Made by a program: the position numbers and the translations under genes. Source: Christensenella sp. UBA1224 (GTDB lineage Bacteria; Bacillota; Clostridia; Christensenellales; Aristaeellaceae). From it: a stretch of 8,652 nt of DNA. Positions 4,809-8,652 of the stretch are shown here, one piece after another. The notes under the pieces were generated by a model, which did not search any database, was not told the origin of the DNA, and saw only the letters and a list, made by a program, of their open reading frames with translations. The DNA is taken from NCBI GenBank assembly GCA_002309235.1, contig DBXA01000085.1, positions 3,290 to 11,941 on the forward strand, read 5' to 3'. Numbering within the stretch: position 1 is the stretch's first letter; the number at the start of each line of letters is the position of its first letter.

Positions 4809-5572
4809 TTTCCGCTGTGAAGGGCAGGAACAGATCCGGCTACGGAGAGATACCGGAAAAACTGCCCGGGCACGTGGCGATCATAATGGACGGCAACGGC
4901 AGGTGGGCAAAAAGACGCGGCATGCCCCGTGCGATGGGCCACCAGGCCGGTACTGAGGCGTTGCGTTCCATCATACGCATGAGCAGCGATATCGGCATCA
5001 GCTATCTTACTATTTACGCTTTCTCTACGGAAAACTGGATGCGCCCGAAGGACGAGGTCGGCGCCCTGATGTCTCTCCTCCTTCGCTATTTTTCAAGCGA
5101 GATAGATGAATTGGACGAAAACAACGTCCGCATACGCATATTAGGAGATATCGACGGCCTTCCCGATGCGCAGAGGCAGGCAGTCATCCGCGCAATGGAC
5201 AGGACGCGGGAGAATACCGGCCTCAATCTGTCCATAGCGCTGAACTATGGCGGCAGGCAGGAGATACTGCGCGCCGCAAAGCGCTTGGCAGAACGCGCTG
5301 CGGCAGGGGAAGATCCGGCTTCGTTCGGGCCGGAAGATCTGGAGGCAGGGCTTTATACTGCCGGTATGCCGGACGTGGATCTTCTGATACGGACGAGCGG
5401 TGAACTGAGGCTTTCCAATTTTCTCCCCTGGCAGACGGTGTATGCCGAACTGATCTTTGATGATACCCTCTGGCCGGATTTTACCAGGGAAAGGTATATG
5501 GAAGCCCTGCGTGAATACGCTGAAAGAGACAGGAGGTTCGGCGGCAGGAATGAGCCGCCTGAAAAAGTTTGA
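4796..5572 (+). CDS. uppS: Undecaprenyl diphosphate synthase (cis-prenyltransferase)
   Basis: The enzyme condenses isopentenyl diphosphate units onto farnesyl diphosphate in cis configuration to make the C55 lipid carrier for peptidoglycan and other wall polymers. It is a cytoplasmic, membrane-associated dimer. The 258 residues carry all family signatures: HVAIIMDGNGRWA (26-38) with the magnesium-binding Asp32, GHQAG (48-52), YAFSTENWMRP (74-84), RIRILGD (112-118), ALNYGGRQEI (148-157), and DLLIRTSGELRLSNFLPWQ (195-213), whose Arg199 and Ser201 belong to the diphosphate-binding site, followed by the conserved Glu218 in YAEL. The first 20 or so residues form a basic leader. The start overlaps the small upstream gene by 13 bases and the stop overlaps the cdsA start by one, so translation is probably coupled. 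Its substrate comes from the pathway containing Dxr. Confidence 0.98.
   Translation: MQKIVSAVKGRNRSGYGEIPEKLPGHVAIIMDGNGRWAKRRGMPRAMGHQAGTEALRSIIRMSSDIGISYLTIYAFSTENWMRPKDEVGALMSLLLRYFSSEIDELDENNVRIRILGDIDGLPDAQRQAVIRAMDRTRENTGLNLSIALNYGGRQEILRAAKRLAERAAAGEDPASFGPEDLEAGLYTAGMPDVDLLIRTSGELRLSNFLPWQTVYAELIFDDTLWPDFTRERYMEALREYAERDRRFGGRNEPPEKV
5540..5559 (+). other. Hairpin just upstream of the cdsA start
   Basis: GGCGGC (5540-5545) and GCCGCC (5554-5559) form a 6-base-pair stem whose 8-base loop contains AGGA. It lies in the last codons of uppS, 12 bases before the cdsA ATG, where no ordinary Shine-Dalgarno site is present. It may affect coupled translation of cdsA, although GC-rich coding sequence readily gives stems of this size. 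Confidence 0.25.
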
Positions 5573-6426
5573 TGCAAACTTCCGGAGTGATCACAAGGCG
5601 AATAACGGGTATAGGTATCGGTTTGAGCTTTCTTGCGATGTGGTATTTCCAGGGCTGGGTCGCCCGGGTGATGCTGACTGTTTTAGGTGTTCTGGCCGTA
5701 TGGGAAATGGTATCCGCCATCGAAAACAAAGGAGCAAAGCCGGTACGCGCCGTGAGCGTGATCTATATGGCACTGTGCCTGCCGTTTTCATACCTGGCGG
5801 GTATGTCGGGCCTCTTCGCTTTGACATGCGTGACAGCTATGGTCGGTCTTTGCATTTCCATGTTTCATGCGGATGTTGAGACGGATTCAGCGGCGATGAC
5901 GCTTTTTCCGATCATTTACCCCGGCATGCTCTTTGCCGTACTGATCGATATGACGCGCATAGAGCCCAAGATCGTATCAACTTTGATGATGGGCTTTATA
6001 TACGGGGCCACAATGCTCAATGACATCATGGCGTATGAGATCGGCACGCTGTACGGGAAGAGAAAAATGGCGCCTGTTCTGAGCCCTAAGAAGACCTGGG
6101 AGGGCAGCATCGCGGGAGAGGTGACATCAGTTATCATGTGTGCTCTGATGCCCTATATCGTGCGGGGACTCGCATCGCTTCTCCCTATGCTGGGGACATA
6201 TGAACCCGGCTTGTTCCCGCCCATATGGCTGTGCGCCTTGTTCGGGCTCGTCAGCGGAGCTGCCGCGCAGGCAGGAGACCTGTGCGCATCCATGGTCAAG
6301 CGCTATTGCGGGATAAAGGATTATGGGACGCTGTTCCCCGGTCACGGCGGCGTGATGGACAGGATGGACGGCATACTGTTCAGCGGGCTTTGCGCGAGCA
6401 TTTTGTTTGTGGTGATCATGAGGTAA
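5572..6426 (+). CDS. cdsA: Phosphatidate cytidylyltransferase (CDP-diacylglycerol synthase)
   Basis: CdsA is an integral membrane enzyme that joins CTP and phosphatidic acid into CDP-diacylglycerol, the precursor of phosphatidylglycerol, cardiolipin and related lipids. The 284-residue product has about eight hydrophobic segments. Near the C-terminus it has the full family signature: SMVKRY, KDYG, then PGHGGVMDRMDG (240-267), with the conserved KR, KD, HGG and DRxD elements. The second motif, SPKKTWEG (171-178), follows NDIMAYEIGTLYGKRK (150-165), where most relatives have an Asp-x-x-Ala-Tyr pattern. ATG 5572 overlaps the uppS stop by one base (TGATG). A TTG at 5569 adds only one residue and is less likely. 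There is no clear ribosome site, so initiation probably depends on ribosomes ending uppS. Confidence 0.97.
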   Translation: MQTSGVITRRITGIGIGLSFLAMWYFQGWVARVMLTVLGVLAVWEMVSAIENKGAKPVRAVSVIYMALCLPFSYLAGMSGLFALTCVTAMVGLCISMFHADVETDSAAMTLFPIIYPGMLFAVLIDMTRIEPKIVSTLMMGFIYGATMLNDIMAYEIGTLYGKRKMAPVLSPKKTWEGSIAGEVTSVIMCALMPYIVRGLASLLPMLGTYEPGLFPPIWLCALFGLVSGAAAQAGDLCASMVKRYCGIKDYGTLFPGHGGVMDRMDGILFSGLCASILFVVIMR

Positions 6427-6443
6427 ACAGGAGATCGTAAAGA

Positions 6444-7580
6444 ATGAGGACAATGGCTATTCTCGGCGCCTCTGGTTCCATAGGGACCCAGACGCTGGAT
6501 GTCGTCAGGGCAAACCCTGGAAAATTCAAGGTAACGGCTATGACAGTCAATTCCCGTGCATCAGTCCTTTTTGAACTGGCACGGGAATTTCAGCCTGCGA
6601 TATGCGGCATGGTACATGAGCCGGATCTTATACCGGAAGACTTAAAGCATATCGAGTGGATATTCGGCGAAGATTGCAATGAACGGGTGGTAGAGGCGGC
6701 AAAAGCGCAGGATGTGCTGACTGCCGTCGTCGGTGCCGCCGGTCTTCCTGCCTCTCTTGCCGCGCTGGAGTATTCCGAAAGGCTGCTGCTCGCCAACAAG
6801 GAAGCGCTTGTAACAGGCGGCGAGCTGGTGATGGGGCTGGCAGCAAGGAAGGGAAAGCCTATCCTGCCCGTTGACAGTGAGCACAGCGCTATATTCCAAT
6901 GCCTGCGCGCGAAGGATCACAACGAACCGGAAAGCATCATACTGACCGCTTCCGGCGGCCCTTTCCGTACGTGGAAAGCGGAGGATATCGAAAACGCCGG
7001 GATAGAGGATGTGCTCCGGCATCCCACATGGAAAATGGGGCCTAAGATCACCGTCGACTGCGCTGACATGGTGAACAAAGGTCTGGAAGTAATAGAGGCA
7101 AAGCATCTTTTCGGAATGCCGGAAGACAGGATAAGGGTGCTCGTACACCCGCAGAGTATCGTGCACTCGATGGTCGAATTCCGGGATGGATGCGTGCTCG
7201 CTCAGCTGGGCGTACCGGATATGAGAGCGCCTATCGCGTATGCCATGGCATTTCCGGAAAGGCTGCCTGCCAGGGCGGAAAGGCTGGATCTGGCAAAAAC
7301 GGCCATGCTGACATTTGAGGAGCCGGATACTACGAGATTTCCTGCGCTGAAGCTTGCGCGGGAAGCGCTGAAGCAGGGCGGCAGCATGCCTTGCATATTC
7401 AACGCGGCAAATGAGATCGCCGTGGCAGCATTCCTGCAGGGAAAGATAAGATTCGGGGCTATCGTTCGCATCATCGATATGACGATGGAAAAGTGCGAAA
7501 GCGGGAACATAGATTCCCTCGAGGACGTCAGGGATACAGATGCGAGAGCCCGGGCGATCGCTGCAGGCATTGCCGAATAA
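6444..7580 (+). CDS. dxr: 1-deoxy-D-xylulose 5-phosphate reductoisomerase
   Basis: Dxr converts DXP to 2-C-methyl-D-erythritol 4-phosphate with NADPH and a divalent metal, the committed step of the MEP isoprenoid pathway and the target of fosmidomycin. The 378 residues include the NADPH-binding GASGSIG (8-14), LLANKEALVTGGELV (115-129), the metal ligands in VDSEHSAIFQ (Asp144, Glu146), TASGGPFR (168-175), HPTWKMG (193-199), NKGLEVIEA (211-219) with further ligand Glu215, HPQSIVHSMVEF (235-246), LGVPDMRAPI (255-264) and FNAANEIAVAAF (319-330). Cys206 replaces the serine equivalent to E. coli Ser222, a phosphate contact, and Asp208 replaces the usual nearby threonine. AGGAG (6429-6433) precedes the ATG by ten bases; a second ATG at 6453 is possible. 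It follows cdsA after 17 bases. Confidence 0.97.
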   Translation: MRTMAILGASGSIGTQTLDVVRANPGKFKVTAMTVNSRASVLFELAREFQPAICGMVHEPDLIPEDLKHIEWIFGEDCNERVVEAAKAQDVLTAVVGAAGLPASLAALEYSERLLLANKEALVTGGELVMGLAARKGKPILPVDSEHSAIFQCLRAKDHNEPESIILTASGGPFRTWKAEDIENAGIEDVLRHPTWKMGPKITVDCADMVNKGLEVIEAKHLFGMPEDRIRVLVHPQSIVHSMVEFRDGCVLAQLGVPDMRAPIAYAMAFPERLPARAERLDLAKTAMLTFEEPDTTRFPALKLAREALKQGGSMPCIFNAANEIAVAAFLQGKIRFGAIVRIIDMTMEKCESGNIDSLEDVRDTDARARAIAAGIAE

Positions 7581-7604
7581 AGGGAAAGCAGGAAAGGGAA
7601 ACGG

Positions 7605-8648
7605 ATGAACATTCTCTATATTTTAATCGCTGTCGTGATACTTGGCATCATCGTGATGATACACGAATTCGGTCATTACCTTGCGGGACGTCTGTGCGGT
7701 ATGACCATACTGGAATTTTCTGTCGGCTTCGGCCCCAAGCTGCTGGGCTTTGAAAAGGAAGGCATAAAGTACTCGGTAAGGCTTATACCATTAGGCGGTT
7801 ACTGCATGTTCGAGGGCGAAAATGAAAAGACGGATGATCCGAAAGCGATGTGCAACCAGCCTGTTTGGAAACGCCTCATAACCGTTGCGGCAGGTCCGTT
7901 TATGAATATGGTGCTCGCGCTCCTGTGTGCTATGGGCGTCGTGTTCGGTTATGGCAGCACGGAAGGCGCGCCTGTGATAACAGAGGTGATGGCGGATACG
8001 CCGGCTTATACCGCGGGATTGGAGGCGGGAGACAGGATCACAAAGGTGAATGGCCTCGAGATCAGCTATGATGAAGCGGGTCTTGCGGAGCTGATCGAAG
8101 AGATACGCGATTCCGGGGGAGAAGAGATCGCAATATCGGTGGACCGCGGGGGAACAGCGGTAGATCTTGTGCTCACACCGGCATATGTGGAGGAAGCCAA
8201 TGCCTATCAGGTAGGCGTATTGCTTGGATACAAAACGATCCGCTATGGATTAGGGGAAGGCATCGGTATGGCTTTCCGCTATGTGGTATATGTCGGAAGG
8301 CTCACGCTGGAAGGGCTGCGTACGATCTTCACGAGCAGGGAGGCGCTTGACCAGGTAACCGGCCCGGTCGGCATCATCGACGTGATCAGTACCAGCGTAC
8401 AGCAGGGCTTTGATATGGTCCTGTATCTGGGTGTACTGATCTCCCTCAACCTCGGTATCGTGAACCTTTTGCCCATACCGGGGCTTGACGGCGGCAGGCT
8501 CCTCTTCCTTATTGTGGAAGCCATCAGGCGCAAACCCGTAGACCAGAATAAGGAAGGGCTCGTACACGCGGCAGGGCTGATACTGCTCTTCGGTTTTATC
8601 CTGTTTGTAACATACAAGGACATCGTAAGGCTCATTACCGGCGGGTAA
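7605..8648 (+). CDS. rseP: Site-2 intramembrane zinc metalloprotease (RseP/RasP family)
   Basis: This polytopic membrane protease cuts transmembrane segments of anti-sigma factors and leftover signal peptides; Bacillus RasP and E. coli RseP are the models. The 347-residue product is complete and of normal size. The first membrane segment carries the catalytic HEFGH (His20, Glu21, His24). FGPKLLGF (42-49), RLIPLGGY (59-66) and AGPFMN (96-101) follow. A PDZ domain spans about 118-205, including TPAYTAGLEAGDRITKVNG (132-150). The C-terminal part has GPVGI (253-257) and NLLPIPGLDGGR (287-298), in which Asp295 is the third zinc ligand. A final hydrophobic helix ends the protein. The leader before ATG is purine-rich with a modest AGGAAAGGGA site. 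It follows dxr after 24 bases and is probably in the same transcript. The client in this organism is unknown. Confidence 0.96.
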   Translation: MNILYILIAVVILGIIVMIHEFGHYLAGRLCGMTILEFSVGFGPKLLGFEKEGIKYSVRLIPLGGYCMFEGENEKTDDPKAMCNQPVWKRLITVAAGPFMNMVLALLCAMGVVFGYGSTEGAPVITEVMADTPAYTAGLEAGDRITKVNGLEISYDEAGLAELIEEIRDSGGEEIAISVDRGGTAVDLVLTPAYVEEANAYQVGVLLGYKTIRYGLGEGIGMAFRYVVYVGRLTLEGLRTIFTSREALDQVTGPVGIIDVISTSVQQGFDMVLYLGVLISLNLGIVNLLPIPGLDGGRLLFLIVEAIRRKPVDQNKEGLVHAAGLILLFGFILFVTYKDIVRLITGG

Positions 8649-8652
8649 GAAA

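Noticed and set aside
6642..7166. 174-codon minus-strand frame inside dxr
   Set aside because: Fully within a clearly coding gene on the other strand, with no motif and no ribosome site evidence.

Overview
The window is a stretch of core chromosome from a bacterium of the Firmicutes type, most likely class Clostridia with a moderately high G+C content. I infer this from gene order: the end of rpsB, then tsf, pyrH, frr, uppS, cdsA, dxr and rseP, all on the + strand, is the housekeeping cluster found in many Clostridia and Bacilli. Strong purine-rich Shine-Dalgarno sites (GGAGG type) fit the same group. I cannot name a genus. No phage, transposon, CRISPR, tRNA or rRNA signal was seen.

Layout. 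Positions 1-1062 hold the last 34 codons of ribosomal protein S2 and the complete elongation factor Ts gene. A clear intrinsic terminator (1077-1105) follows. Positions 1129-1827 encode UMP kinase. The usual pyrH-frr adjacency is then broken by about 2.2 kb: a 591-residue polytopic membrane protein with GT-C glycosyltransferase-like features (1881-3656), a tiny coupled reading frame of unknown function (3653-3847), and a 179-base non-coding gap (3848-4026) with a short repeat, a palindrome and a plausible sigma-A promoter. From 4027 the cluster resumes with frr, an unrecognised 75-codon gene, uppS, cdsA, dxr and rseP. These are tightly packed: frr, the small gene, uppS and cdsA overlap one another, and dxr and rseP follow after 17 and 24 bases.

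How the genes fit together. S2, EF-Ts and ribosome recycling factor serve translation, and UMP kinase supplies pyrimidine nucleotides. Dxr is the committed step of the MEP isoprenoid pathway, and its C5 units feed UppS, which makes the undecaprenyl carrier for cell-wall polymers. CdsA makes CDP-diacylglycerol for phospholipids, and RseP is an intramembrane site-2 protease. The inserted GT-C-like protein would plausibly use a polyprenyl-phosphate-linked sugar and so belong to the same envelope theme, but this is inference.

I found no obviously new multi-gene system. The points most worth checking are the insertion between pyrH and frr, the unknown small gene wedged between frr and uppS with alternative hairpins near its start, a Ser-to-Cys change at a substrate-phosphate-binding position of Dxr, and the terminator with a possible embedded promoter between tsf and pyrH.
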